Part shown: positions 21,579 to 32,196 of the stretch, piece by piece
Position numbering within the stretch: position 1 is the stretch's first letter
How the letters are laid out: every line of letters begins with the position of its first letter
Source of the DNA: Agriotes lineatus
Lineage: Eukaryota; Arthropoda; Insecta; Coleoptera; Elateridae
Direction of reading: 5' to 3'
Length of the DNA: 64,000 nt
Assembly (NCBI GenBank): GCA_940337035.1
Contig: CALNHX010003603.1
Coordinates: 81,757 to 145,756 of the forward strand
Notes under the pieces: model-generated
What the model was told of the DNA's origin: nothing
Database searches by the model: none
Seen by the model: only the letters and a program-made list of their open reading frames with translations
Position numbers and translations under genes: made by a program

Positions 21579-22715
21579 ATACAGTGTGTCTGCGGATTGA
21601 GTTCACATAAGGTGTAAATAATAAAAAATATTCGACTTAGAAGCTAATATTCTAAGATTAGCTCCTGCTTGTTCTCAAACCAAAATTTTGAGAAAATCAA
21701 TCAAATTAATTAATATACAAGGTGTTTTTCGAATCGATTTTTTAAAAATGGCCAAGAGTAAACTAATAGTAATTTATTATACAAGACGATAAAGTTAAGT
21801 TTTATCCACGAGTGAATCGTTTAACTTCCAGACGAAGTCGAGACGTTAATGATTCAAGAGTGGATAGAAATAACTTGATCGTCGTGTATAATACAATATT
21901 TTTTCTATAGCAAGAACTTTAACAATTTCAAAAGAAAATAATGACAGTCAATCACATTTCAAAATGTCAGTAGCTAGATTGGGTTACTACGATAATACGA
22001 AGCTGTCATATTTAATTTAAACAAAAGTTTGAAAATTAAATTACTTTATCTATCCTTGATGTTAAAGTGCTACTTGATCTACCCTTGCTGTTAAAGTAAA
22101 ACTTGACATTTTGTTTTGAATTGATAAAAGCACACTTTAACATGTGCTATAGAAAAAAACTACCTTTATTAAAAGAAATAACAAAAAAAAGTATTAAGAA
22201 AAGTTGTTTGGAATTAAGAGAGGTGGTAGACTTTCAATTTTCAGACAAATCGGCCTACTTTGATTTTTAATCTTTTTTGTAAATTTTTTTATACCAACAT
22301 ACCTCTTATCGTAGTTGTAGGAGGCACTCAATTATTTTTTTAACATCTTAGTTCATGAACCAGCTAGAGTGCCTCCTACAGCCATGATAAAAGTATGTTG
22401 GTATAAAAAACCCAAAAAATATTTAAAAAAATCGAAGTAGGCCGATATGTCCGAAAATTGAGTCTGCTATCACTCTTAATTCTGAACAATTTTTCTTAAT
22501 GCTTTCTTGTTATTTCTTCTAATAAAGGATGTTTACTCTTGACCATTTTTTAAAAATAGATTGGAAAAACACCCTGTATATTAATTAATTTGATTGATTT
22601 TCTCAAAATCTTGGTTTGAGAACAAGCAGAAACGAATCGTAGAATATCAGCTTCTAAGTGGAATATTTTTTATTATTTACATCTTATTTGAAGTCAATCC
22701 GCGGACACACTGTAT
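21579..22715. mobile_element. Large nested foldback element
   Basis: The left end ACAGTGTGTCTGCGGATTGA mirrors the right end TCAATCCGCGGACACACTGT. The outer arms run about 175-200 bp (21579-21756 and 22510-22715). Inside, a second pair of arms (about 22152-22335 and 22350-22535) faces across a small loop near 22340. A third palindrome sits at 21767-21897 in the part present on one side only. There is no coding sequence. It behaves like a non-autonomous DNA transposon with very long inverted repeats, itself hit by a second foldback. Confidence 0.75.
21767..21897. repeat. Inner foldback inserted in the larger one
   Basis: Arms TTATACAAGACGATAAAGTT and AACTTGATCGTCGTGTATAA pair, around a centre of CAGACGAAGTCGAG. 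It lies in the roughly 390-bp stretch (21757-22150) that has no counterpart in the other arm of the enclosing element. That stretch is also bounded by TTTTTCTATAGC and GCTATAGAAAAA. Confidence 0.65.
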
Positions 22716-22861
22716 ATTTACGTACAAGCGGAAAATATTAAAATTTTTATTCTTGTATTTAAGAGAGTATTTATTTTTGTTACTTTTTTTATTCTAATAT
22801 ACAAGTTTGTATCGTATTTGTCGTTTCTTTTTCTTTTTATAATGACTTCATTGGAAGTATA

Positions 22862-23045
22862 TACAGTGTGTCCAAGATAAGGAGGGCCAGTATGGGGATC
22901 TCGGTAATGGTAAGAGATACAAATTTGGTTAAATGGGAAGAAAGTTGCGCAATTAAAGGACTAAAAAAATGACGTCTATAAATCTTTGATATGATTTTTC
23001 GTTTTTGAGATATCTAAAAAAAAACGATTTTTTTTATTTTATTTT
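22862..23045 (+). repeat. Partial dispersed repeat with ACAGTGTGTCC end
   Basis: Starts ACAGTGTGTCCAAGATAAGG and continues to a T/A homopolymer zone. The start resembles the end of the 21579 element and of other insect dispersed repeats, but no matching inverted end was found before 23.1 kb. Probably a truncated copy. Confidence 0.4.
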
Positions 23046-23099
23046 TTATTTTTTTCTGGCGTTAATATTAAAGTTAGAGCGAAACTGATTAAACTTCTT

Positions 23100-23200
23100 T
23101 ATAGCAACTTTTAGTGGACTTAATGATTACGTTATCAATTTTTTTATTCGACGTTTCGTCTTCGAGAAACCATCATCAACTTCATTTTTTTAAATACGGT
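23100..23200 (-). repeat. PLE-like terminal motif
   Basis: On the minus strand: GTTGATGATGGTTTCTCGAA, then GACGAAACGTCGAATA. The TGATGA...GAAACGT arrangement is the form seen at PLE ends elsewhere in the window. No coding sequence is attached. Confidence 0.45.
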
Positions 23201-23237
23201 CCTGGTTTTTTGATGCCAAATTTGCAAAGCCCTTGTT

Positions 23238-23963
23238 ACTCTAAATTCAACAATGTACCACATATTATGGTTTAATTACGTTTCGAGCTTTTTTCTGATC
23301 ATCATCAGAAAATTTTTTAGATACGGACCTGCATTTCTCATAATTTTGTAAAATAAGTTCACACAGTAAGTTAGGTGTTTTTAGATGCCGTTAAAATATT
23401 GAAATGCACATTATAATGTCATAATTCTGATACATTAATTTAATAAGCAACCAATAACTATTAACAATAAACAACAAATAAATGAACAAAAGATAAGCAG
23501 AAAGAATGAGAAAACGAGCCTTAAAACAATGTAATAGGTATTTAACGTTTTGAAATAGAAGAAGAACTTAGAAGATTGGTTTTTGAAGCCTTTCAAAGTA
23601 TAACGCCAGTATTGCTGAATAATGTTTTAGATTCTACAGTTAGATGTTTTTATGCATAGAGAATGATGGCAACCTTTTTGAATACCTTCTGTAAATTTAA
23701 TACCTATTAAATGGCTTCGATGTTCGTTTTGTTATTCTTTCTGTCTATCTTTTGTTGATTTCCTTTTTGTTTATTGTTAATAGTTATTGGTTGGTTATTA
23801 AATTAATGTATCAGAATTATGACATTATGATGTGCATTTTAATATTTTAACGGCATGTAAAAAGGCCTAACTTACTGTATGAACTTATTTTTACAAAATT
23901 ATGAAAAATGCAGGTCCGTATCTAAAAAAAATATGTGGTACATTGTTGAATTTAGAGTAACAA
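23238..23963. mobile_element. Large foldback with a PLE-like motif in one arm
   Basis: The left arm (23238-23511) and right arm (23730-23963) are inverted copies, sharing GAATTATGACATTATGATGT (right strand form) and many neighbouring blocks. The left arm carries a segment of about 45 bp around 23273-23318 (CTGATGATGATCAG...GAAACG on the minus strand) that the right arm lacks. There is no coding capacity. The loop is about 220 bp. Confidence 0.7.
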
Positions 23964-23989
23964 CTTCTTACTGTCGCTTTCATTTTTTT

Positions 23990-24200
23990 AATGAAACATA
24001 TTATTTGTACTAAACACTGTATTATTCCTGAACATCTATCATTTTTACTGAAGATTTATTATTTTACTGGGCGCTTATTGTTTTCTTACTGATTGTCTAC
24101 TATTTTTACCAAAAGATTATTATTTTACTCAACATCTATTATTTTACTAAGCAGTTATAATTGTTACTGAACGTTTAACATTTTTAATGATCAAATATAG
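23990..24200. repeat. Diverged tandem repeat
   Basis: A motif like TTATTTTTACTGAACATCTA recurs about seven times with a spacing of 25-30 bp and many substitutions. An old minisatellite. Confidence 0.5.
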
Positions 24201-25715
24201 GTATTTAGTTTATAGTACTTAAGTTGATCTAACACATTTTTCTTCAACGATACAAGCGTTCTGCAATAAAAGTTTATTATGAAATTGAAATATCGTTCAT
24301 GGCTATTTTTTCGTATTTATGCACAGCGATATTTAATGTGGAAGAAGTAAAAGCTTTAATCATTAGAATATTATTTTTTATTAGTAATAACTGACACTTT
24401 TATGAACTATAATTTTAAAGTAAGAGTAAAACCAAGTTTGCTTATTTGAATAACTTATTTTTAAACTATTTAAAATAATTTCTATATCAATTTCATAAGT
24501 TCAGAAGTTATTAGTGTTAACTAAGTAATATCGATAGTATAGCGACATCAATTACCCAATTTGAAATCTTAAAGTTATAAACTAACTATCAGATGCAAGA
24601 ATACGAAATATTTTCACTTATTTAAAAGTTCAATAAACCTCATTAGTAAGCTAACATTTGGGTTTCTTTGAGTAAAACTGTCAGTTAACTAAGAAGTGAG
24701 AATATGCTTCCTTCAAGCGCTTTGAATTTAAATTGTATTTAATCATTGAGTGGAAAAACTGTTAAAAAAAATTGCACTTTAGTAACTGAAGCAATTAAGC
24801 AAATATTTTGTACCATACCCAATCTGCTTCTGCCGTGAATGGAGTGGATCTATCGAGCTAAGGGTATAATTTCATGGTGGCACCTTGGCAGTTTATTATA
24901 ATTTTTGCGAGTAACGTTAACCACATCCTTTCGCAAGCTAGCTGAGGACGACCGGATGCTCCCCTACAGTAGCCTCCCATCGTACACAAACCTGTGGTAA
25001 GTGCGGTCCTGTGTTGTCTTAATATCCCGTTTATACCTTAACAGAATATTGCACTATGTAAACTTTTCGACTAAATAAACTTCCCAATTCTTCCTTGAAA
25101 TATTATCAGCACGTTTTATGACACCTGTATATAACTGTCTGAACGTGGATGTTATGATATCTTCTTACGTTTTAGAATAACAGGTTTATGCAGTTTTATG
25201 ATTTAACATATTAGGGAGAAAGTTTCAAATAAAATTTAATAGCAATTTAGTTTCACATATAGTTTTGAAATCGACTGAATTGGAGAAAGCGCGAAATAAG
25301 ATTTATATGAACAAGTTGCACAAACTAAAATTTAATTTAATATAATTTCTCTCTAACTACACGAATAGACGCCATATTGTCGAATAATTTTGTATAAAAA
25401 GTAAGTCGTTTCGGGATGTTCACCAATTACCTTGGCAACTACACTTTTCGATTCATATTTGCACTAGCACAAAAATGGACGCAAGATAGGCAGGGTTTTA
25501 TTTACATGGTAAATTTTAAATAAAAAGCAAACGCTTCGTCAATATTCAGCAATTGTCGTTGTTGTTGTTTATTTTCCCCTTATAGTAACAGTTCTCAAAA
25601 ATTCAAACAGTAAAAGAAAAAATAACATGTGAGCAAATGAAAATTAAATCAATTTGGCATAGACTTACAGTGCCACGAACATATTACTCATAAAACAGAT
25701 ATTTCAAAGCCAAGT
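24201..25715. other. AT-rich DNA, no gene recognised
   Basis: No coding motif or structured repeat that I can support. A GC-richer patch at about 24830-25000 has no recognisable frame. Confidence 0.5.
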
Positions 25716-26981
25716 TTGATTTCATTTTCATTTGCTCACATGTTAGACGTTGGGTTTAATGAATTATCCGAACCTGAAAGTGAAATAAGCTGTACTCCAC
25801 CTGGTTTAAAGAATTTGCCAGATAATACCACACAAGATTTATTACCCAAAAAATCGAAAGAAGTGTACGAAAACAGTTATAGACCATTTATGGAGTGGCG
25901 ACTAGCGAATAAGACAACATCGAGTAGAGTTTCGCCTCTGACGTGGTTCACACGTTGAGTTACCGTGCTGTTTTGCTTTTTCCTCCTGACGAAGCCCCTT
26001 ACGAAAGTGGGCGAAACATTGAGTTCTTTGATCTCAATCATGACACGGTCCAATCCCCGAAGTCGTTTGTTACTTAACGTTTTAAATGCATATTTTGCCG
26101 AATTATCTAACATAGTAAAGACATCCACGTTATGGGGACATTTTTCTATGCTGAAAGCGACATCAAATGTGAAAAACGACATTAATATTGCAAAATACTC
26201 CAAAGGTGTATGTTAAAAACGAAAATCTAATGGGTACCTGCTAAAAAAATCAAGAACTTTAACTAAAGAGCAAATTAATCAATTTATATCTCAAGCTCCA
26301 GAAGAACAATATTTAATGACAAAGATATGAAATCGGATACTAGTTTTGTAGTTATCCGTAGTTTTAATGCCTAGTGTTTATTTTTTATAGATTGCTCTTA
26401 TATTCGGCATCGCTGGAGCACTACGGCGTGATGAAATGTCAAAAATGAAACTTGAAGATATACGTAATTTGGGATCTGCTTTATTAATAAGAATTCTTGA
26501 CACCAAAACGACGGTCTTTTCAATAATTGCAGACGACTATATGAATCTCTTTAGAAGATACAGAGCTCTTCATCCTAATGACATGAACGAAACCACATTT
26601 TTCATTAAATGCCAAAATGGCAAGTGCCATAGAAGTGTTGTTGGAATTCATAGATTAGCAGGGACGACGCAAGAAATAACTCAATATCTAAAATTACAGG
26701 ATTCAAAATTGTACCCCGGCAATTCTCTACGACGAACATCCGCCACATTGTTCGTAAATGCAGGTGCTGACTTAATAACATTGAAAAGACATGGAGGATG
26801 GCAGTCATCTACAACAGCTGAAAGCTATATTGATAAATCGTTGTCCGATGAATTGGAAACATCCAAGAAAATTCTCAATCTGAATGACGGCGATAATACG
26901 ATGTTTTGCAATACACTGACCAAAACATTAATAAAACATAATTGCTACGACTTCACGTATCGCGCCATTAATCTGTACTGA
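25716..26981 (+). pseudogene. Crypton-like tyrosine recombinase gene, interrupted
   Basis: The N-terminal part (25716-25927) carries DLLPKKSKEVYENSYRPFME, the SAM-like core-binding domain of the multi-copy insect recombinases. A family B PLE end (25928-26067) then splits it. Coding resumes at NVLNAYFAEL with STLWGHFSMLKAT (to about 26216), has a stop, and continues in another frame to about 26325. A likely 60-70-bp intron follows, with a TTTTTTATAG acceptor before 26390 but no GT donor. The catalytic part (26436-26981, 181 codons open) has the Arg box (ALRRDEM just upstream), NSLRRTSATLFVNAG and HGGWQSSTTAESYI with the tyrosine. The box II His of H-x-x-R is Asn. Recombinase function is very unlikely. 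Confidence 0.7.
25928..26067 (+). repeat. Family B PLE terminal repeat inside the recombinase gene
   Basis: Begins near TTCGCCTCTGACGTGGTTCA and ends near AGTCGTTTGTTACTTAA. The core reads CTGACGAAGCCCCTTACGAA, AGTGGGCGAAACATTGAG, then GATCTCAAT. It lacks any coding part, so it is a solo end. Host coding resumes within a few bases. Confidence 0.7.
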
Positions 26982-26989
26982 TTCGGGTT

Positions 26990-28400
26990 CTTACTTCTTG
27001 TAACCTATTATTATATCTTTATGAATTATTTTTTTATCAATTTAAATTGCCCTGTTTATTATTTGAATGTTAATCATTATTCTTTGTGCTAGCTCCTGAA
27101 AATCAGGGGTGAATTCCATTTATCTAGATTGCTTATTTTGAAATCTGATGTTCTGATTTTAATTTTATTACAAGTCAAAAATAACTTCTGTCAAATGATA
27201 TGTCAAACAAATTTGAACATTAAATGACAAATACCAGATCGTTTCATTAGTCACACAACAATATCAAACAGTAAGTAATTCTTTAATAGTAAATTCAGTC
27301 TTTATTTTCTTTTAGTGTTTACCCAAATATCTAAACTGGCCCACCTTTAACAGAAACTTATCAATGTCCTGGATGTCAATCAATCTGCTTCACTCTGCCT
27401 ACTACCACAACCGCGTCAGCCCCTAAACACAGTAAACAGCTCCAATGACAGACAAGATGTCCAAACTTACCAGAATCAGGGACACAAGCTCCTACACAGC
27501 ATGGAATCAAATACACCCTAGCTGCAGCCACCAAATCCAACACTGCATCCGCCAAATACCTCAAACGTGCTTTCTCTACCAATGGTCCTTACCTGTAATT
27601 CTCTCCTAGCACTAACAACTCGACGTAATCCAAATCAATTCATATACAAGTTCAAATGTAATTCTCCAATAAACTTCACTTAGTACTATTCTCTATTTAT
27701 TCTCCTTTGTAGATTAGTTCTGCTCCCAGTTTAGTTTTTTACTACATACTTGCAAGCTTCCTTAGTTTTACATCTTTTCTTCTTCAATTAAATTTCATTT
27801 TTATATCACCACCCAAATTTAGTCTTACAAATAACCCTTCTTAATCTGCAAACATATTAATTTTAAAATAGGATTTATTTTATACTTTTCTATTACACCA
27901 AATTAATTACAGCCACACTTATTAGAATTTGTTATATTAATAATCAAAACAAAAAGTCCTTAACGATATCATTTTCTACTTTTAACACTCTATATCCTTA
28001 TTTGTGATTTCTACCTACTATTTATAATAATTTATTTCGATTAAGTATTTGTCATTACCTTCAAACCTTATTTTTTTAATATTACACTATATTTGAATCC
28101 ATCTGCTTTTCAATTAGCCATATTTTATGCAATTATAACTTCTATTTTTTTCTAATTGCATACTAATTATTCATATTCCCAATTCATATTTAAGTAGATC
28201 CTGATTATATTTAACTATTGTAATCCCTTAATCATATTGTAAAATTGATTTTTATACCCCTTTTTATATCATTAGACAATATACCATTATGTGCTCCAAT
28301 ACAGTTCATTAACTGTTGAAATTGTATCGTAACATTAAACGTTAACCACTGCAAATAATTTGAGTGATGAGATGTAAATGTACTTTTTGCTGTTAAGTAA
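26990..28400. other. G-poor tract with one stop-poor frame
   Basis: From about 27300 to 28300 the plus strand is strikingly poor in G and richer in C. In 27355-27597 one plus frame has a single stop in about 80 codons and begins TYQCPGCQSICFTLPTT. It carries a C..C-type motif but no family I recognise, and could be an old ORF end followed by a long 3' untranslated tract. Otherwise nothing. Confidence 0.35.
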
Positions 28401-28407
28401 AAAACGA

Positions 28408-28655
28408 CATCCGGGATTGGACCGTGTCATTATTGAGGTCGAAAAACTCAACGTTTCGCCCACTTTCGTAAGGGGCTTTATCAGGAAGAAAAAGCAAAAA
28501 GAGCACGGCAACTCAACGTTGAGTTGCCGTGCTCTTTTTGCGGTTTGCTCCTGATGAAGCCCCTTACCAAAGTGGAGGAAACTTTGAGTTCTTCGACCTC
28601 AATAATGACACGGTCCTATCCGGAAGTCGTTTTTTACTTAATGACAATGGCAGTG
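28408..28655. repeat. Head-to-head pair of family B PLE terminal repeats
   Basis: 28408-28512 is a minus-strand copy and 28510-28655 a plus-strand copy. They meet at the palindrome AACTCAACGTTGAGTTGCCG (centre near 28513). Both keep TGATGAAG/CTTTATCA-type cores and GAAAC-type boxes (GAAACG on the minus copy, GAAACT on the plus copy). The plus copy continues a little further (to about 28750) into sequence absent from the minus copy. No PLE coding region is attached. Confidence 0.7.
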
Positions 28656-28789
28656 AAAACCTCCGAAATCAACTTTGTGCTGTCTTTATTAAATAATTTA
28701 AGATTGTCTACAATATTTGATAAGTCATATTGCCGAATTTTTGAGTAGTTGGAGAAAAAATAGTATGTTTCTTTATCACATAAACAGTT

Positions 28790-28861
28790 TTTTCGGGACG
28801 CGTAAGACTCGCCGGACGACGCGCAGCATAGTCCGACGATATATCTTACTTATCCCGAAAT
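28790..28861. repeat. Small foldback with CG-rich centre
   Basis: TTTCGGGAcgcGTAAGA pairs with TCTTACttATCCCGAAA. The centre is CCGGACGACGCGCAGCATAG. Confidence 0.65.
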
Positions 28862-29245
28862 CGTGAAATTTTTGTACTAATGAAACAAATAACTATTTTA
28901 ATAAAGATTCCTAATCAGAGAGATATCATGTAATTACCTGCACAAGTAAGTACTGACTCGAAATGTTTACTATTTTACTATTTCTTTTTGCTGACTTTAA
29001 GTAGGTGGATGTATTTTTTGAGGTACTACTATGAATACGTATTTAAAAAATAAAGTAACCTACATAATATTTCTTTAATACTTATCAACAGTGATGTATT
29101 ACGTGCATAGTGAGTTGCCGATAATGCTAGTCAGATTGCACAACTATCTGGATTGCGATGACTATTGCATGCATCTGTCAAACGATGTCATTTGACCAAC
29201 GATCGAACTCGCTTTTATAACTTTCAACCAGTTAAAAACGACTTG

Positions 29246-29381
29246 CGTCGATAATTATTGTTATATAACAACTTATCAGTAATACTCCACCTTACTCATT
29301 AAAATGATGATTACGTCGATAATTATTGTTATATAACAACTTATCGCTAATACTCTACCTTATTCATTAAAATGATGATTT
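29246..29381. repeat. 68-bp tandem duplication
   Basis: Two head-to-tail units starting CGTCGATAATTATTGTTATA differ at only a few positions. An inverted partial copy lies at about 29750-29815 on the far side of the foldback, so the repeat belongs to the same flanking structure. Confidence 0.85.
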
Positions 29382-29397
29382 CTTAGTTATTTTTTAA

Positions 29398-29733
29398 TCG
29401 ATTTAAGCAATAGTCACGCAAAATATATTGCGTGCATAGTTCCTTGCTTCGATAATGCTGACCAGATTGCAATCCCGCTGGATTGCTTAGAAAATACGCC
29501 CTCCAGCTTCGCTGTCGGGACATATTTTCATCGCAGTCCAGCTGGTCGCGCAATCTGACCAGCATTATCAGCAAGTCACTATGCACTTAATACATTACTG
29601 TTGAAAATATGTCCCGACAGCGAAGCTGGAGGGCGTATTTTCTAAGCAATCCAGCGGGAGTGCAATCTGGTCAGCATTATCGAAGCAAGGAACTATGCAC
29701 GCATTATATTTTGCGTGACTATTGCTTGAATCG
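29398..29733. mobile_element. High-identity foldback element
   Basis: Arms of about 133 bp (29398-29530 and 29602-29733) are near-perfect inverted copies; an example block is CCCTCCAGCTTCGCTGTCGG and its complement. The 71-bp loop repeats part of the arm motif (GACCAGCATTATC). There is no coding capacity. With the inverted 68-bp repeats outside, the palindrome extends over about 29246-29815. Confidence 0.8.
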
Positions 29734-29817
29734 TTTAAAAAAATTAACGAATCATAATTTTAATGAGTAAGATGGAGTATTACCGATAAGTTGTTATATA
29801 ACAATAATTATCATTAA

Positions 29818-29960
29818 GTAACAAACGACTTCCGGGATTGGACCGTGTCATGATTGAGATCGAAGAACTCAACGTTTTTCCCACTTTAGTAAGGGGCTTC
29901 ATCAGGAGGAAAAAGCAAAAGAGCACGGTAACTCAACGTGTTAACCACGTCAGAGGCGAA
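29818..29960 (-). repeat. Family B PLE terminal repeat adjoining the DIRS element
   Basis: On the minus strand it reads TTCGCCTCTGACGTGGTTAA through CTGATGAAGCCCCTTACTAA to GTCGTTTGTTACTT. The box after the stem is GAAAAACG. Its minus-strand start abuts the point at 29967 where the DIRS RNase H frame is cut. Confidence 0.7.
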
Positions 29961-29966
29961 AGTCGA

Positions 29967-30332
29967 CTAACTAACAGAGAATCCCTTGCTCTTGTAATGC
30001 TGTATACACTGCCAGATTTTTCTAGTTAAATTGGGCAGTTTTTCATATTTAATTCCACCCATACGGTTGATATATGATATCGCCGTAGTGTTATCAATTT
30101 TCAAAAGGACTGCACAGTTATGTAGCCTTTTGGCGAAACACTGTAGACGGATGAATGCTGCTAGTAATTCTAAGTAGTTAATATGCATTTTGCATTGCTC
30201 TTTTGTCCAAAACCAGTTTGAACATTCCCCATTGCAAACAACACCCCAGCCGGAGCATGAAGCATCTGAATAAATTTCTAATGTATAACGGCGTGGTGCC
30301 AAAGAAAAATTTGCAGTGCGGATGTTCTGCAC
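29967..30332 (-). pseudogene. DIRS RNase H, N-terminal part
   Basis: The frame reads YTLEIYSDASCSGWGVVCNG (first catalytic Asp in SDAS), INYLELLAAF (catalytic Glu) and LKIDNTTAISYINRMGG (Asp), all in the DIRS/caulimovirus-like RNase H order. It follows the RT frame directly and breaks at YKSKGFSV, where the family would continue to an LFASYI-like segment. The missing rest is found on the plus strand at 33195-33610. Confidence 0.75.
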
Positions 30333-30982
30333 TCACCACCGCAGTTCATTTTGAATTGGGTCTGTAAGAACTACTTTTCTTTCGTACCGCCCTGCATTGG
30401 CTTTTAGAGCCAAATATTGGTGGCGTTGGAGTCTTTTTATATACAGCCAACCATAGGGTACTGAAGGACAAATAAAAATTAAGTGTCCGATTAGCGTTGC
30501 CAAAGTTCGAATTTTACAACTCTTTCGATTACTAAAGCCGTCGATTAGGTTGATTACCTTAACAATTTTTTCAGGGGGTAGGGAGATAGAATTTCTCGAG
30601 CTGTTAAACAAAAACCCTAAAAAATTACATTCTTGGCTGGGAAACAAACGGCATTTTGGGCAATTCACTAAAAATCCTAACGATTCTAAAGTGAACATCG
30701 CTCTGTGAACGTTAGTTGTACCCTCATTTTTGTTCTGGCCTAATAACAAAAAATGGTCTAAATAATTGACTGATACGAGACCGAAGGATCGCAGGTAATG
30801 CATTACTGGTTTTAAAAGTTTGGTAAAAAGAAACGGAGCCGTATAGAGTCCAAACGGGAAACAGCAAAATTCATATAACGTGTCTTTAAACGTAAAACGT
30901 AAAATTTTCTGTCAGATTGACATATGGGTATAGCAAAGTAGGCGTCTCTTAGATCGATGGTAGCCATGTAATCCTGTGGTAC
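30333..30982 (-). pseudogene. DIRS reverse transcriptase, palm and thumb
   Basis: From about 30980 down: TWLPSI/DLRDAYFAIP-like motif A, spread over two frames; then FCCFPFGLYTAPFLFTKLLK. The 30333-30803 frame has VSVNYLDHFLLLGQN, where the catalytic YLDD is YLDH, then LGFLVNCPKCRLFPSQECNF and LGFLFNSS. The final part QNELRW leads into RNase H. The changed Asp alone would abolish polymerisation. Confidence 0.75.
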
Positions 30983-30995
30983 AATTAGATGTTTT

Positions 30996-32183
30996 CTTCT
31001 TCTTCTTTATGTGTCCTGCCCTCCTAGGGCGTTGACGATCAATTGCATGACTTGAATTTTGTCTGTAGCTTTCCTGAAGAGGGATGTTGTACTTTGTCCA
31101 TACCATTGGCGAAGGTTCTTGAGCCACGATGTCCTGCGACGGCCCGGATTACGCTTTCCCTCTATTTTCCCCTGGATTATAATCTGTATTTGTCGTTACG
31201 GATGATGTGGCCAAAATACTCTAATTTTCTTCTTTTTATGGTGTTTATAACTTCTCTTGGTTTGTTTATGCGCTGCAAAACTTCTACATTTGTAGTTCTG
31301 TCAACCCAAGAAATTTTCATTAGCCTACGATAGGCCCACATCTCAAAAGCCTCCAATTTCTTGCACATGGCCTCTATTAGCGTCCACGCCTCAACTCCAT
31401 AGAATAGAATACTGAATACGTAGCACCGTAAGAGTCTAATTCTAAGAGCAATTTTCAGCTGTCTGCTAGTAAGAACTCTTTTCATATTAGCAAATGCTTG
31501 CCTAGCTTGTTCGATGCGACTTCTAATTTCCGATGTCATGTCCCATTTATCGTTTAGATGACAACCAATATATTTATAAGAATTGACACGTTCAACAATT
31601 TCGTTTCCAACTATCAGGTCTAACTGCGCAGGTACAGGATCTTTACTTACTGCAAACCATTTGGTCTTTTTAACATTGAGTTTAAGCCCCATGGACATAC
31701 TGTGTTCTGCAACCCTTGTTACTAGCTCTTGCAGATCTTCCATATTGGTAGCTAGTAGTACCGTGTCGTCAGCATATCTAAGGTTGTTTACCACTACACC
31801 GCCAACGACTACTCCAATGTCTTTGTCATCGAAGGCTTCTCTGAATATCTTTTCTGAGTAAAGGTTGAAAAGCAGAGGCGAAAGAACACAGCCCTGTCGA
31901 ACCCCTCTCTTTATCATTATCTCGTCTGATAACTCGTTGTTCACTCTTACCGTGGCTGTTTGATTGCAGTATAAATTCGCTATGATGCGGATATCTTGTC
32001 CATCTAACCCCAGTTCATTGAGTATGTCTATTAACTTGTTATGGTTTACGGTGTCAAAGGCCTTTTTATAATCCAAAAAGCAGGCAAAGACCTCTACATT
32101 AACGTCTCGACAGCGTTGTATCAGGACCTGCACACTGAATAGTGCCTCTCTCGTCCCGAATCCACTCCGGAAACCAAACTGAG
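30996..32183 (-). mobile_element. 5'-truncated LINE inserted in DIRS RT, with 13-bp target duplication
   Basis: AATTAGATGTTTT occurs at 30983-30995 and exactly again at 32184-32196, flanking this 1188-bp insertion. The minus-strand 3' end is an AAG-rich tail (CTTCTTCTTCTTT on plus). The body holds the RT C-terminal two thirds. DIRS RT coding joins across the duplication. Clear duplication, tail and one-sided truncation show target-primed insertion and a comparatively young age. Confidence 0.9.
31177..32133 (-). pseudogene. LINE reverse transcriptase (RTE-like), nearly open
   Basis: A 318-residue open frame, preceded in another frame by FGFRSGFGTREALF (32135-32180). It contains FACFLDYKKAFDTVNHNKLI (motif A), IKRGVRQGCVLSPLLFNLYS (motif B), NLRYADDTVLLATN (catalytic YADD intact) and a thumb. 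It ends with WAYRRLMKISWVDRT and LEYFGHIIRND. A one-base shift after 31177 moves the end (GKIEGKRNPGRRRTSWLKNL) to another frame. The endonuclease domain is lost by truncation. RTE-like assignment is from the C-terminal GRRR..WL pattern. Confidence 0.8.
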
Positions 32184-32196
32184 AATTAGATGTTTT

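Noticed and set aside
29246..29381. CRISPR-like repeat-spacer array
   Set aside because: Only two adjacent 68-bp units with no spacer; a plain tandem duplication next to a foldback.
31583..31861. 92-codon plus frame
   Set aside because: Antisense shadow of the LINE RT catalytic region.
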